A stretch of DNA of 64,000 nt. Origin: Letharia columbiana. Taxonomy: Eukaryota > Ascomycota > Lecanoromycetes > Lecanorales > Parmeliaceae. The DNA is taken from assembly GCF_014066305.1 (NCBI RefSeq), contig NW_023501045.1, forward strand, positions 124,001 to 188,000, given 5' to 3'. The position numbers and the translations under genes are program-made. A model generated the notes under the pieces. That model worked only from the letters and a program-made list of their open reading frames with translations, searched no databases and had not been told where the DNA came from. Below are positions 48,046-58,863 of this stretch, piece after piece (position 1 is the stretch's first letter; each line of letters opens with the position of its first letter).

Positions 48046-51000
48046 TTACTCATCCGAATTCTCAATCTTCACTCCCCTCCTACAATGCTCACAGTTCGCG
48101 CAACTCCCGACCTCCATCCCCGCCGTCGCAGCCACCAGAGCCTCGTACATCTGCGGGCTCGCCTCTCTCAACTCCAGCATCTTCTTGCTGCGCAAGAACT
48201 CTCCACCTTGCGAACCTTCCGCCAGAACTTTCCGGTTCCCAGGTCTAATATCTGCTAGCACATGCTCCGGGATTTTTCCAGCCTCTTCGCCATACACGAG
48301 AGAGCGCTCGAGTTCGGGGCCCATCTTGTCGCACATCTTGGAAAGATGAGAACCCATGCGCGCTAAGACGGGCGAGTCGAGCCGCTCATTGCGCATGTCT
48401 TGAACTATCACGGTAGGAGAGCAGAAGGCTAGTGAGAGAATCTTGTCGTGCATGCTGGGCGGGGTGGTCTTAGAGTCGTCCATCAGTTCGGCAAGGATCG
48501 CTTTTGCCGATGGCATGTCCTTTGTGACTTTATCGAGCCCACAATATATGACTGATACAGTGCGGAGAAGTTTATTGTAATTCAAAGTTGCCACTGGGGT
48601 GCGGCCAGTAATGTCTTCTGTAAGATCTGACACTAGGAGATCGAGGATGTCGGTCACGCTGTGGGTGTGAGCCGCAAGAGACGGGAACTTCGACTGATCC
48701 AGTTTGCTGACGAGCCAGTTCGCTTGGCTAAGAGCGAACAGTTTGCTTTGTTTGGTGTACAAGCTGTGATCATTCGGCTTGCCTTTGTCGCGGAAGATGG
48801 AACCTTCTCTCTGCACACCTACTTTCCGGCGGCGCAATTTTGTGTAATCGCCTAGATACTGCGCTCGGATATCTATGCTGAGTTTGAAAGAGTCGAAGAA
48901 GTTTTTAGTGGGACGTTGCCCGCCGCGGAAGATGTCGTCTTTGAAGATCTCTATCACCCGTTCGAGGAGAGTGATACTTTTCTTGATATGGCCATTCTGA
49001 AGTAGCATGTTGTATAGATGGAAGAAGGCTTGCATATATCCGGATCGGTCCCAGCATTTGGTGCCCCAGTCATAGGACATATTGAGCATCTCCACCATCC
49101 CTGTACCGCATAGATATGGCGAGTAAAGCCAGAGCCCATTTTTTGAGCTCTTCGAGAAAAGTGAACGAGGCGCTTCAGGAAGGAAATCGAGTGGAGTCTC
49201 GCCGAGTAAGAGAGCTTCTTTCATCATGATGTCCAGATAAATGATCGGATGACTCCATTCTGTAGGGTCGCCTTTTCTTTCTCTGTCTGTCTTGAACTCC
49301 TCAAGCAGGAGCTCCGTAGCCTCGACCCACTGTTCGCGAAAGCTTCGTATCTCCACGACGTCATTCGCAAAGTCCCAAACAAGCGTCGAGCTAGTCGACC
49401 CAAAGCAATCAATTGGAGGTACGTCCTGAGCGGCCCATCGCTTGGCGCAGAACATGGAATCAACTGCGATCTGAAGTTGCAAAATATGGTGTGGCTTCAG
49501 TTCTGATTCAATTGGAGCGCCAGGCTTTTGCATTGCTAGAACCGTCAAGTCGCGTGCAAAATCCATTGGCCCCCAGAGAGGTCGGTTTGTCCATTCGCAT
49601 TCGACCGAGTCCTCAATCTTCCAATCCAAATTCTCGGGATTTTGCATCTGTGACTTACCCTTGATGAGTCTCTTCATGGCATACGTGTTTACAAGATCGT
49701 ACAGCCAGGAAATCGTATAGTCTGCTTTCCATTTGCGAATGTTCTGGGGTGTCATATCCGCAGCAAGGGTGAACTGTGTGTCTCTGAAATTCGGGTTCCA
49801 GCTCATCTTCGCAAACGTAGAGCTAGGCTTGCCGTTGCGGTTCTTGCGGTAGTCGGTGACAAAGCTCACAAGATCGTTGTGGGTTGTGAGGAGCAACGAT
49901 TCCTCGATCGCGCCCATGTCTCCCTTTGCGTTGAGCGCAACTTGCTTCGAACTCACCTTGCTCTTTGCTGTTGTACTCGAGGGCGCTGTGGCTCCAATGA
50001 TCACGTAGTTACCATTTCGGACTAGCTGGTTGATTATCTCGCAGAAATGGGTGCATGCGGGATAGTCCATGGCCAGCTCATACTGCAGTGACCGCATCAT
50101 GCCCACAGCCATATTGCTTAACGCTCCAGCGACTGCACAGTGGAACTGGCCCAAACCAACTTGACGCCAGATGTTTCTCATGTACCTAGGCACGTCAGCA
50201 GATTCTTAAGTCAATGCAGAGACGGCCTTACTTCCTGAGGTGAATGATATCTCTGACGAAGAAGCATACGGCAAAATAGGCTTCTGTTTCCGATTTGACC
50301 TTGTATTTATCTAAAGGCTCCGTAGGAACACGGCTGGACTTGCCCTTCCGCTTGCCTTTCGCTGCTGCTGGTGCTGGGGGATCGGTAGCTGTCACTTCCG
50401 TGGTTGGCGAGGCGCTTTGCGTTGCCAATTCGTCCAATACCGCCTCGTCTTCGATGGGCAAGCTCTGAACATCTAGGCCATCAAATTTGTTCATAAACTC
50501 AAACGCTGGATCTACGCCTTCTGGCCCGGCCTCAGATTTCAATGTAGCAAGAGCTTTAGATCTTTCCTCTTCCCTAGCCTTCCTCTTGGCATTCCGATCA
50601 TCTTCATGACTTTTTCTCCAGATAGCACCGCCGAGGGCGTCGAATGCGGATTGCAACGCTACTATGAACGCCCAATGACCCTCATTGCTCTTCTCCACAT
50701 CTGGATCTGGGTGATTGATAGATAGAGCCTTCCAGATATCGTGCGCAGCAGTCCGAGCACCAATCACCGAGTCAAAGAGAACATAGATAGAGTCTGGCAC
50801 GGACTGCTCCGCCTCTGCGATTGCGGTCGAGAGGGATACGAGTTTCGATGTACTAATCTCGGAGGGGAAGGCTTTCGCATTCTCAGTTCGAGCATTCTTT
50901 GCTGCCTTCCTCTTGTGCTTTGGATTATTGTTGATTGGCTTGGGAGCGATAGGAATGGCGCATGAAGAAGCTGTGGTTACGATCCATCGAATGAGTGTTG

Positions 51001-51067
51001 AAGTATTTTTCTTGTATTGCTGGTAAGTGCTATGCTGAAGCACTTCCGTAGCATTAGATGCCACCAT
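48046..51067 (-). CDS. DUF6604-domain protein, 991 residues
   Basis: Two exons on the minus strand, 51067-50232 and 50185-48046, joined across a 46-bp intron (GTAAGG...CTAG), give 991 residues. The N-terminal region has the DUF6604 opening, a YKKNTSTLIRWIV stretch within the first 30 residues, followed by a basic segment (PKHKRKAAKNARTE) and a helix-rich body. A charged, coiled-coil-like segment (HEDDRNAKRKAREEERSK) and a Pro/Ala/Lys-rich linker lie before the intron. The second exon is helical, with a Cys cluster near the C-terminus (CANCEHCRRG) that might bind metal. DUF6604 proteins are restricted to fungi and their function is unknown. No enzyme motif is visible. Confidence 0.85.
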
Positions 51068-51138
51068 GTTCGTATGAGATAGGGCACATGCTAGGGAATA
51101 TGCTAATTAGGAGCAGCCTAGGGAAGAGAAAGTAGGAG

Positions 51139-51633
51139 ATGAATGGGAGATGTGTGTTCCGGGACTCAGCAGTGTCGAGGAGGTACGAGGGGTCGAAATC
51201 GAATGAAAGCCACTGTGGGGAGAACTCGGCAGGGTCCTCGGCAAACCTTCCATTGACGAGTACGAGTAGAGTAAGGCTCTCCGACCTCTCCCGCTCCGGC
51301 ATCTCCGCCCTCCTTTTCGGCGCGCAACGCCAGGTCGAAATGCAGCTTGACTTGGACTTCGGCCAGCAACGCATTGGGCCGCCACTGGGACGATACCGTT
51401 ACAATCGAGCCGACCTGCCGATATACGCCAAAGACCTCAAGGCGAGGGAGGAGCCGAACCTGACGTGGGAGATGGTGCTGGAGGCGATTGAGTTGGTGAG
51501 ATTCTGTACCGTTGGGAGAGATATATACTTGGAGATGGAGGCGGGGATTTATTATACGGATGTTGGGCTTCGGGATGTCGTGGTCAAACTTGCGGCATCA
51601 GGCCATGTGCATCAGAAATCGTTTAATCAGTAG
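51139..51633 (+). CDS. hypothetical protein, possibly a gene remnant
   Basis: An intronless 164-codon frame divergent from the DUF6604 gene, starting 72 bp from its start codon. The second half (after about residue 60) is coding-like, with LPIYAKDL and NLTWEMVLEAIELVRFC, resembling the C-terminal half of small uncharacterised fungal secreted proteins that carry an LTWGM-type block. The first half is poor and may be out-of-frame sequence. No signal peptide was found. I treat the call as weak. Confidence 0.3.
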   Translation: MNGRCVFRDSAVSRRYEGSKSNESHCGENSAGSSANLPLTSTSRVRLSDLSRSGISALLFGAQRQVEMQLDLDFGQQRIGPPLGRYRYNRADLPIYAKDLKAREEPNLTWEMVLEAIELVRFCTVGRDIYLEMEAGIYYTDVGLRDVVVKLAASGHVHQKSFNQ

Positions 51634-52339
51634 ACGTTGGCATCCGGCCGACTCCTAACCTCTTTTTGGGGGGTTGGTCTTCTCACTGAATCATCAAACC
51701 GTCACAATTGGTGGAGTCTGGAAACTTCGCATCGATGGACTTCAGACTGGGCGAAGGGTTCGCAAACTCCGTCCCGCTCACTAGGATACAATTAGGAAGA
51801 ATTCGTCCGTCTTTAGAGAAGAAAGAAGTGGTCCGAAGGATTACAGTAGTCGTTGCTCTTTCTACAGTGTACACTTAGCTCTAAGGTAAGTCTGATACAT
51901 GATATACCTGCAATTGGCCCGCTCAAGGCTGTACTTGTAGGTGAAGCGGAAGGATACCCGGATTCCGCCGGCAAATCGGCACTGTCGCAAATGAGGTCCA
52001 ACGCCAAGCCCGCCAAGAATGGACTCGGGCTGATATTTCGCCGGCTCCAGCTTCAAGTCGCACATTCCATACGCAATGGAGCTTGGTCAGGTAAATGCAC
52101 TGGTTGATGGGTTGCGCCGTCTTCGTGTCTTCTGTAGATACCGCTTGTTGGAAAATTATGTATATAGAGGAGCTCGAAGCCCATCTGTAATGCAGCATCA
52201 TCCACTCCGAAATCCAAACCCGCCTTGAAATTAAACAGACAGAACAAGTCTCAGTCTTTCAGCCTCGAACGATAGATACCTTGACCTTCTGACGGTATCG
52301 ACCAAATTCAATCTCACCACCAAACATCAATCCGCCAAT
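51634..52339. other. intergenic sequence
   Basis: Short frames only. No gene supported. Confidence 0.4.
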
Positions 52340-52807
52340 ATGTGCCACAAGAACCGCGGTCCTCGTTGCTCAACCTGCCACAAACCAGCTCCTCGCCATC
52401 GCTGCCACTGTCCCGCCAAATACGCCGCCAAGCCGTCTATCAATAATACCCAGCATGATGTCCTCCCGGCCTACGCCGCGATGACCGACCCGCAGCCATC
52501 GAAATCGTCTCCATTGCCTATCTCTGTGCAATCACGCTTTGGAGGTCACGGTTCTGGCTGCCGAAGACGACCTTGCCGTGGTCCGATCCACTTCCTGGTC
52601 AGCTTGGTGATTCGCAAGTCTCAGGAGAAGAAGGAGAGAGAGAGTTTGGCTGCCAATTTGAGCGATGAGACGGAGAGCGAGCAGCAGGAGAGTGGGGTAG
52701 TTGAGACGGTGGATGAGAAGCAGATGAAGAAGGGATGTGTGAAGGTAGAGGAGAAGGACGAGGATGTGAAAGTCTTGACAAGGTCGGTTAGTGGCATGTC
52801 TTTGTGA
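52340..52807 (+). CDS. hypothetical Cys/basic-rich small protein
   Basis: An intronless frame of 155 residues. The first 30 residues hold five Cys and three His in a basic context (CSTCHKPAPRHRCHC), which could bind zinc. The middle is Ser/Pro-rich and the last 60 residues are strongly acidic/basic with a predicted coiled-coil feel (LSDETESEQQESG, KVEEKDEDVKV). I recognise no family. The ATG is preceded by CCAATATG and the region upstream is C/T-rich, as in many fungal leaders. It may be a real small gene. Confidence 0.4.
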   Translation: MCHKNRGPRCSTCHKPAPRHRCHCPAKYAAKPSINNTQHDVLPAYAAMTDPQPSKSSPLPISVQSRFGGHGSGCRRRPCRGPIHFLVSLVIRKSQEKKERESLAANLSDETESEQQESGVVETVDEKQMKKGCVKVEEKDEDVKVLTRSVSGMSL

Positions 52808-53813
52808 GGCAACGGAGCACTGGCGAGAGGCTTGATCAATAGCAGGTAGAAGGGTATTGAGGAGAAAGTTGTCCGCTCTGCAATGTATAACACTGGAATA
52901 GCCCCAATGAAATGAGTTGGGAAGCAGCAACCAATAATGCACTGATCCCATGTTAGCTCTCTGACCAACCCAAGAGAACGAATTAATTTGCGTGGATGCA
53001 GCCATGCGTCGAAGCAGCCATCACAGTCCTTATCTATTCTTCGATTGTACTATACACTGAGAAGATGGATGGTATTGATGGGAGCAAGAGAGCATATCAT
53101 ATATAGCTTGACGAAAGAAGGTGATCAAGTGAAATTGCTATTGCCTCTTGGATCAGCGCTTCTCCGATCTTGTTTCTGAATATAATGATGACCGAGACAT
53201 ATGCGCACATCGAATATTCGTTATCATGGATGTTTTGCACCGTTGTTGTGGCCGATCACACCTGAGAGGGAAATCGCGCGTTCGTTCATGACAGCATTGA
53301 TGAATACCTACTTTTACCAGGTATGCTTCCCATCGGCCAAGACCATGAAGTCTCCGCTTTTCAGTTTTGGAACAGCATGCGTAAGAGAGCGACGACCATC
53401 TACATTAGGCAAGACCAAGTCTTCAGCACGACAAATGCGAGAGAGACTCCGAGACGCGTCGGAGAAGCTGAAGGAGGCTAGGATCAATGTTACCCCGTGC
53501 GCCAAGCCAAGTTGTCTTCGACAGAATTCCAGCAGTTGATTGGACGATTCGTATCTTGAGTTGCGCTCTTTCCGGGTAGGGACTCTGTCGCCATGATTGA
53601 TGGCAAGCTTGGCTTGAATGGTATATAAGCCAGACAGAAGCAGTCTCTCTACTGCACTCTTCCTACACCACAAGGCGCACAAGGCCAAACAGAACCTTCA
53701 CCTCCGAGTGCTGCCCTGCCTGTTCATTAACGGGTCCGCATCGAGGCCAATGACGCAACCACCAGAATAGACACCATCGCAAGCTTCTTTCAGCTCATCT
53801 TTTCCACGAAAAA
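52808..53813. other. intergenic sequence before the ankyrin gene
   Basis: No gene supported. A plus-strand TATATAAG at 53622-53629 lies about 190 bp before the ankyrin start and may be its TATA box. Confidence 0.45.
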
Positions 53814-54845
53814 ATGGTCTTGATCCCTCCTCCGCCCCCGTATACGCGCTACGACACGAATCCAAGGACATCGGGCTCAGTCTCTAGCCCCACGGTATCC
53901 GAAATTACTCATCATCCTGGTTGGGCCACTGGCGCAGATGCTGTAAGAGATGGACCAGGGCAGGCACCGAGGTCAGTCTATGAGGAAAGGACAAGCGGAG
54001 AGAAAGGGAACAAGACCAAAAAAGCCGAGGCCAGTGGCAAGGGGGGTGCGCACCTCGGCGAAGCGCTATACGAGGCGGTCTCGAAAGGAAATGCGAAGCT
54101 CATTGGCTTGCTCCTTGACCACGGCGCGAACGCCAACGCACGCCCTCCCTGCGCAAAGCCGGCGTTGACCATCGCAGTGGAAAAAAAGAATTTCGAGGTC
54201 TTGAAGATGCTATTGGAGCAAGGGGAGCCAGATTTGGAAGCAAGACCTCCTGCAGGAGAGACGGCACTGTACACAGCAGTCTCTAAAGGGTACACGGACA
54301 TGGTTGAGTTGTTGCTTGAACACGGAGCCAACGTTAATGCAAAGCCGGACGGAGGCAAACCAGCGCTGCTCGTGGCATACTCAAAAGGACGCAAGCAGAT
54401 CTTGGAAACTCTGTTGCATGCTCCAGAGCTCAATGTTGACGCAACACCGCCTGGGGGAGTCGCGACGCTATGGCACGCAGCGGAACAGGGTGATGTGAAG
54501 GTGGTACACATGCTTCTGAGCAACGGGGCCAAGGTTGACGTCAAACCTCCCGGTGGCTCGGCGGCCATGTACCGCGCTGCTGTTCGGCAAGACTTGGCGA
54601 CTGCAGGCCTACTTCTCCAGCATGGCGCTGATGTCAATGCAACACCGCCCGGTGGAACGACTGCGTTGTGGCATGCAGCCTCCAAGGGTGACGAGTTGAT
54701 GGTGCGGCTGCTGTTGGCGCACAATGCTGATCTCAATGCGAAGCCACCTGGAGGGAAGACCGTATTGACTCAGGCAATCAAGAAAGGTAATAGTGAGGTG
54801 GCGCGAATACTACTTGAACACGGGGATTGTAGGAATCTTGGATAA
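53814..54845 (+). CDS. ankyrin-repeat protein with PPGG-linked repeats
   Basis: Intronless, 343 residues. The first ~75 residues are disordered and Pro/Ser/Gly/Lys-rich. From about residue 80 to the end there are eight repeats of 33-34 residues, each with the ankyrin helix pair (AL..A...G...V..LLL.HGA) and the turn D-x-NA. Where most ankyrin repeats have a short D-x-x-G-x-T-P-L turn, these have a regular P-P-G-G-x-x-A-L insertion (ATPPGGTTALWHA, KPPGGKTVL). The regularity suggests recent repeat expansion. Ankyrin stacks bind other proteins; no enzymatic or membrane domain is fused, so the partner is unknown. No signal peptide. Confidence 0.85.
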   Translation: MVLIPPPPPYTRYDTNPRTSGSVSSPTVSEITHHPGWATGADAVRDGPGQAPRSVYEERTSGEKGNKTKKAEASGKGGAHLGEALYEAVSKGNAKLIGLLLDHGANANARPPCAKPALTIAVEKKNFEVLKMLLEQGEPDLEARPPAGETALYTAVSKGYTDMVELLLEHGANVNAKPDGGKPALLVAYSKGRKQILETLLHAPELNVDATPPGGVATLWHAAEQGDVKVVHMLLSNGAKVDVKPPGGSAAMYRAAVRQDLATAGLLLQHGADVNATPPGGTTALWHAASKGDELMVRLLLAHNADLNAKPPGGKTVLTQAIKKGNSEVARILLEHGDCRNLG

Positions 54846-55230
54846 ACAGTTATGGATGTTCCGGAATCTATAATGCGCTGTGCTAAGATGCTACCTGGCA
54901 ATACTATTCTCTAGCTTGATCTCAGGATCTCAGGGAACTCATTTTTGCATGTAGCAAAGCTGTTCAATTCTTACAGGTCCGATGTGAGTGACTGGTGAGT
55001 GAGTGACTGGTGATTGGAGTTGTTTCAGTACGCACCTCGCGTCTGCTCGCGAGAGCGAGTCCACAAGTAACCGCTGCCAGTTGGCCAGCTTACACTAAGT
55101 TCTCTCGACACCGTTCTACTTCTCACTTTGATGCTTCTGCTCGGCTTGAGCCAACCGCGCAGTCCTCATTCATCTCATCTTGCTTTCAGTCTTTATCACC
55201 AACCACCAAACAACAAAACACCCGGCCTAA
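54846..55230. other. intergenic sequence
   Basis: Includes a small GTGAGTGACTGGT direct repeat at 54980-55014. No gene supported. Confidence 0.4.
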
Positions 55231-55231
55231 A

Positions 55232-55362
55232 AAAATTAAATAATATATAAAATATTTAAAATTAATAAATGAAAAATGTAAAAAATAAATAATAGGAAAA
55301 AATAAAAGGAAATTTAAAAAAAAATTTAAAATAAAATTAAAAGAAAAGAGATATAGAAACGT
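55232..55362. repeat. short A-rich, C-free patch
   Basis: About 130 bp with A and T, few G and no C on the plus strand, unlike its surroundings. It lies just before the broken SET gene and may be a remnant of a small RIP-hit insertion. Confidence 0.5.
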
Positions 55363-55589
55363 TGAATCTAACACCGACAATGAGCAAAGACAAAGCAAGT
55401 GATGAGGACTTGTTACTCGAGGAGCCACACGGGACAAGTGACGCTGAAAACGCTGACCAAGCTGAAACTTCGAGAACCAGAAGTCTCGTGCTGATGTTGT
55501 GAAAGCTCGCATGATGCGATACCTAGAGATAGAGACACCGGACACCAGTGGCGGAGTACATATGATATTGCCAAGATGGTAACACAATC

Positions 55590-57072
55590 GAAGGGTAATA
55601 GCAATGACGCTTTGAAGGTGGGAAGGCTGCTTGAAGCCATTGAGTTGTGAGGATAGCTCCGTCCGCCTGCGAGAGTCATGAGACTGACTTGTAATCAGTT
55701 ACGGGGCTGCAGTCCAGGTTGCGACAAAATTAGAAGAAGCCCAAGTCATCAAATTGAATCGATCGATGGCCAAACTGAGGACTGGATGTTTTGACAAAGC
55801 AACACTTGGAGGACCGGTGACAACCAAGATGACAGAAGCTCGCGGTCATGGTCTGTTCGCCAACCGAGACGTTGCTGCCCGTGACCCTCCACTATGCGAA
55901 AAGGCGTTTTGATACTCCTTGTTTGACAACAAATCCACGACAAGTCTTAGGAGTAAAAGCACGCTCAATGGAATTAAAGCAGATCTCGTTATAGACCCGG
56001 TACATCAGCTCTTTCGAAACCCTCCTTCTTATCTGGCTGTAATGTCTCTCCATCACGGTACTTACGACCCGCCCAAAGAAGAGGCAGTGAATGGAATGCC
56101 AATGATCGATACATATGCTAACTAGGTTCTTATATCCCTTGAATCGACTGTTCGGTGCTTAGATGCGGTGTAGGTTCCTCATCGATCGTACTCTCTCTCT
56201 CCCTCTCTCATCGCCTGTGAGAGTTCTCGAGCATCCCTCCTGACAAATTTCGGCGGAGGAGGAGTTTCGAAAGCAGAGAGAGGGAAGCCCGACCCTTCAT
56301 ACGGCCTCTACATTAAGACATCTTACATTACTCGTAGTTGCTTCAGCAACGTACGCCGCAGCTTCATTGGAGACTTGTTTATTGTGCGTGCCACGCGCAA
56401 CATTGCAGCTGGGCAGGAGATATTGTTATGGAACGCCTGGCCGAAAGCCGATCCCAGCTACGAATTGACACAGGAGAGGTTTCCAAACTGGGGCTTCCGC
56501 TGCGGCTGCGACACCTGCACACACGACCGGGAAACTTCGAACAAGAGAAAGAAGAAGCGTGCTGCTTTGTTGAAAAAGATCAATGTTGCCGGAAAGCATG
56601 TTGTGGGCGAAGCCGATCTTGCAAACATTGACAGGTTGCTCGCCGCCATCGAGGAAACATACACCGTCCTAGCCGCAGTAGTGTCGCGTCTGCCTCTCCG
56701 GAATCTTTACCTTGCCCTGACACGTATTCACGCCTCTATCGGGAGCCGGTCAGAAGCATCACGACGGCATGAAGGGTCATGGCCGCTTTGGGATCCGTAA
56801 TCAAGCGAGATACATCTTCGATTGCTTCTTCCTTTAAAGTAGAGTCGTTGGGACTGGTGTCTGATCCTCTAATCGAAACATGGGTGCACCTGTGGACGGC
56901 TTCCGAGTGTCTCGTGCCCCGTCAGCTGGGGTTATGGGCCAAGATATGCTAGGACTACATATGGGATATGCATTTGGGGAGGATGAGGGCTTTGAGGAGA
57001 ATGTGGCGAGGGTGGCCAGGAAAGTGATACATGGAGGTGGCGATCTGGATATGACATCTATGACTCTTTGAC
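55590..57072 (+). pseudogene. broken TPR/SET-domain protein gene
   Basis: The SET domain is readable in pieces. A helix segment and ARGHGLFANRDVA (about 55715-55890) form the N-terminal SET motif. Next comes a stop (TGA at 55909-55911) in CEKAF-stop-YSLFD, where related proteins have Ala, Cys or Tyr. Then VMSLHHGTYDP and, after a shift of frame, NVRRSFIGDLFIVRATRNI (56346-56410), the core of the SET active site, then WGFRCGCDTC (post-SET Cys). A last piece, YAFGEDEGFEENVARVARK near 56970, matches the C-terminal end of the lineage-expanded fungal TPR-SET family. These proteins methylate lysines, mostly with unknown targets. TPR repeats expected upstream are not clear; LKVGRLLEAIEL near 55600-55650 may be one. 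Nonsense and frame changes make it non-functional unless I misplaced introns. Confidence 0.6.
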
Positions 57073-57300
57073 ATCTGACCATCAGACGAGCCAAAGATGT
57101 GACCTTTGGATACAGAGGCCTTTGACAAGCCAATCCATCGGATTCCTCCGGCGAGTGGTAAATTCGGAGCCAGCACAAGCCGTGCAGGGAAGGTTTGCCG
57201 ATGACGCTAAGACGATAAGTCGCGAAACACAAAATGTTCACACTTCATCATTGTCTTAAGCTCCTCCCATCACTGTATGATACGGTACAAGTCATTCATC

Positions 57301-58863
57301 ATGAGCCTTCCCAACGAGCTTATACTAGGAACTCTACAGTACATAAACAAAGCAGACCTCAAAAGCGTACGACTGGTCTCCAAGCTCTGGTCCGGCTGCG
57401 CTTCCGAGTATCTATTTGCCAAGCTCTTCATCTCCCCTCACAAGCTCAATCTTCAGATTTTCGCCGCTGTCGCGCGAGATCCTACGTTGAGTAAATTTGT
57501 GAAGGAACTCGAGTATAATGCCGTCAGTTTCTCGCCGGACATAACGATATCGCAATACTTCGAGATACTATGGCACCAAAACTCCATGATCGCCTTTGAC
57601 ACAGAACGGGTTTCCGAAGTCCCTGACCCCCATATCCGTCAATTCATCACCATGATCAGAGATCGTCGAGAATACTGGCTTGACTGGCAAGGAAGAATGG
57701 CACCTGTCCAGACGCAATGGTGTGATTTTTCCTTTGTCCAAGAGGGTTATCAGAAGTGGATCAACCAAGCACTTTTTGAGAAGAACTGCCTTAAAGAAGA
57801 CACCCTTTTCAAACTACTCGTCACCGGCCTGAAAAGGTTTGGCCGGCTTAGGACTGTGAAGCTGAGCGATAGATGGCATTCCGGAGACAAGCCCGGCCGC
57901 CAAGGCTCTCCACTGGCTCGATCATGGCTTCCCTTCCATGCGCATCCAGGAGACTTCATATCTGATTCTGATGAGCCCCTCAAAGAATCCAGCACATCCG
58001 ACGCCTTCTGGACTCTCGCCCATGCCCTCTCGGGAGTCAAAAACACTAGGATTCGGAATCTCTCAATCAAGGGCCCCCTCCCTACTGCTGCCTTTCTCAC
58101 CGAACCAGGCGAGCAACAAACTCATGTGGATCACGGGGTTGGCGCATTCTGTAGACTCGAATATCTGAGGCTATCCCTTGCTGGATATTCCCGCGAGCCC
58201 ATGGTCAAACTCTATGAAACTCTGCATGGATTACATCGTATGCTCGAATCCATGACGGCCTTGAGGCGATTCGACCTGGCCCTCCCTGTTGACTGTGTCG
58301 ATGAACCAGTTTGGTTCTTCACATACCCAATGATCTTTCCCGAAAATGGCCACTGGCCTCAGTTAACCACATTCACGGTGGGAAATCTGGCGATCAGCAC
58401 CAAAGATCTAGTAACACTGCTCATCACGAAGATGCCAAGCCTACGGCACCTCGCCTTCGGCAACATCAATCTCCTTGACGGACAATGGGAAGGTATTGTC
58501 GAGTACCTACGGGTCGCGAATTGTCTTTCATCCTTCCATATAGTTCCAGAGTCTCTGCTGGTTCATGGCGGAGACCAGATTTACCTCTCCCAACGTCACG
58601 GGCACCGCGATGACCACGACCACCGGAGCGGAGATTTTCTTAAAATTCTCCACTCCATTGGGGACTACGTGGTCAACTGGTGGAATAACCCTACACTGAG
58701 ACATCCGAGTCTGAAATTAGGTCAACCAGCCCAACAGTCTCTCGACTACCTGAAGGACGTCTATTGCCTGTCCGACATGAATTTGACGCATGACATGTTA
58801 GACGGGCTAGCTGAGCACATGGTGGAAGACGCCACGCGATATCGCGAACGGGACGAGTCCTAG
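57301..58863 (+). CDS. F-box protein
   Basis: Intronless, 520 residues. I chose the ATG at 57301 because the F-box starts there: MSLPNELILGTLQYI followed by LKSVRLVSKLWSGCASEYLF (about residues 2-42). The remaining ~470 residues resemble the leucine-rich, helical substrate-recognition part of fungal F-box proteins, with LRHLAFGNINLLDG in the C-terminal third. F-box proteins bind Skp1 and bring substrates to the SCF ubiquitin ligase. The substrate is unknown. Fungi carry many such single-copy, fast-evolving F-box genes, and a broken relative lies at 62022-63427. Confidence 0.82.
   Translation: MSLPNELILGTLQYINKADLKSVRLVSKLWSGCASEYLFAKLFISPHKLNLQIFAAVARDPTLSKFVKELEYNAVSFSPDITISQYFEILWHQNSMIAFDTERVSEVPDPHIRQFITMIRDRREYWLDWQGRMAPVQTQWCDFSFVQEGYQKWINQALFEKNCLKEDTLFKLLVTGLKRFGRLRTVKLSDRWHSGDKPGRQGSPLARSWLPFHAHPGDFISDSDEPLKESSTSDAFWTLAHALSGVKNTRIRNLSIKGPLPTAAFLTEPGEQQTHVDHGVGAFCRLEYLRLSLAGYSREPMVKLYETLHGLHRMLESMTALRRFDLALPVDCVDEPVWFFTYPMIFPENGHWPQLTTFTVGNLAISTKDLVTLLITKMPSLRHLAFGNINLLDGQWEGIVEYLRVANCLSSFHIVPESLLVHGGDQIYLSQRHGHRDDHDHRSGDFLKILHSIGDYVVNWWNNPTLRHPSLKLGQPAQQSLDYLKDVYCLSDMNLTHDMLDGLAEHMVEDATRYRERDES

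Noticed and set aside
53978..54736. 252-codon minus-strand frame
   Set aside because: It is the antisense shadow of the ankyrin gene; its regular repeats mirror the sense repeats.
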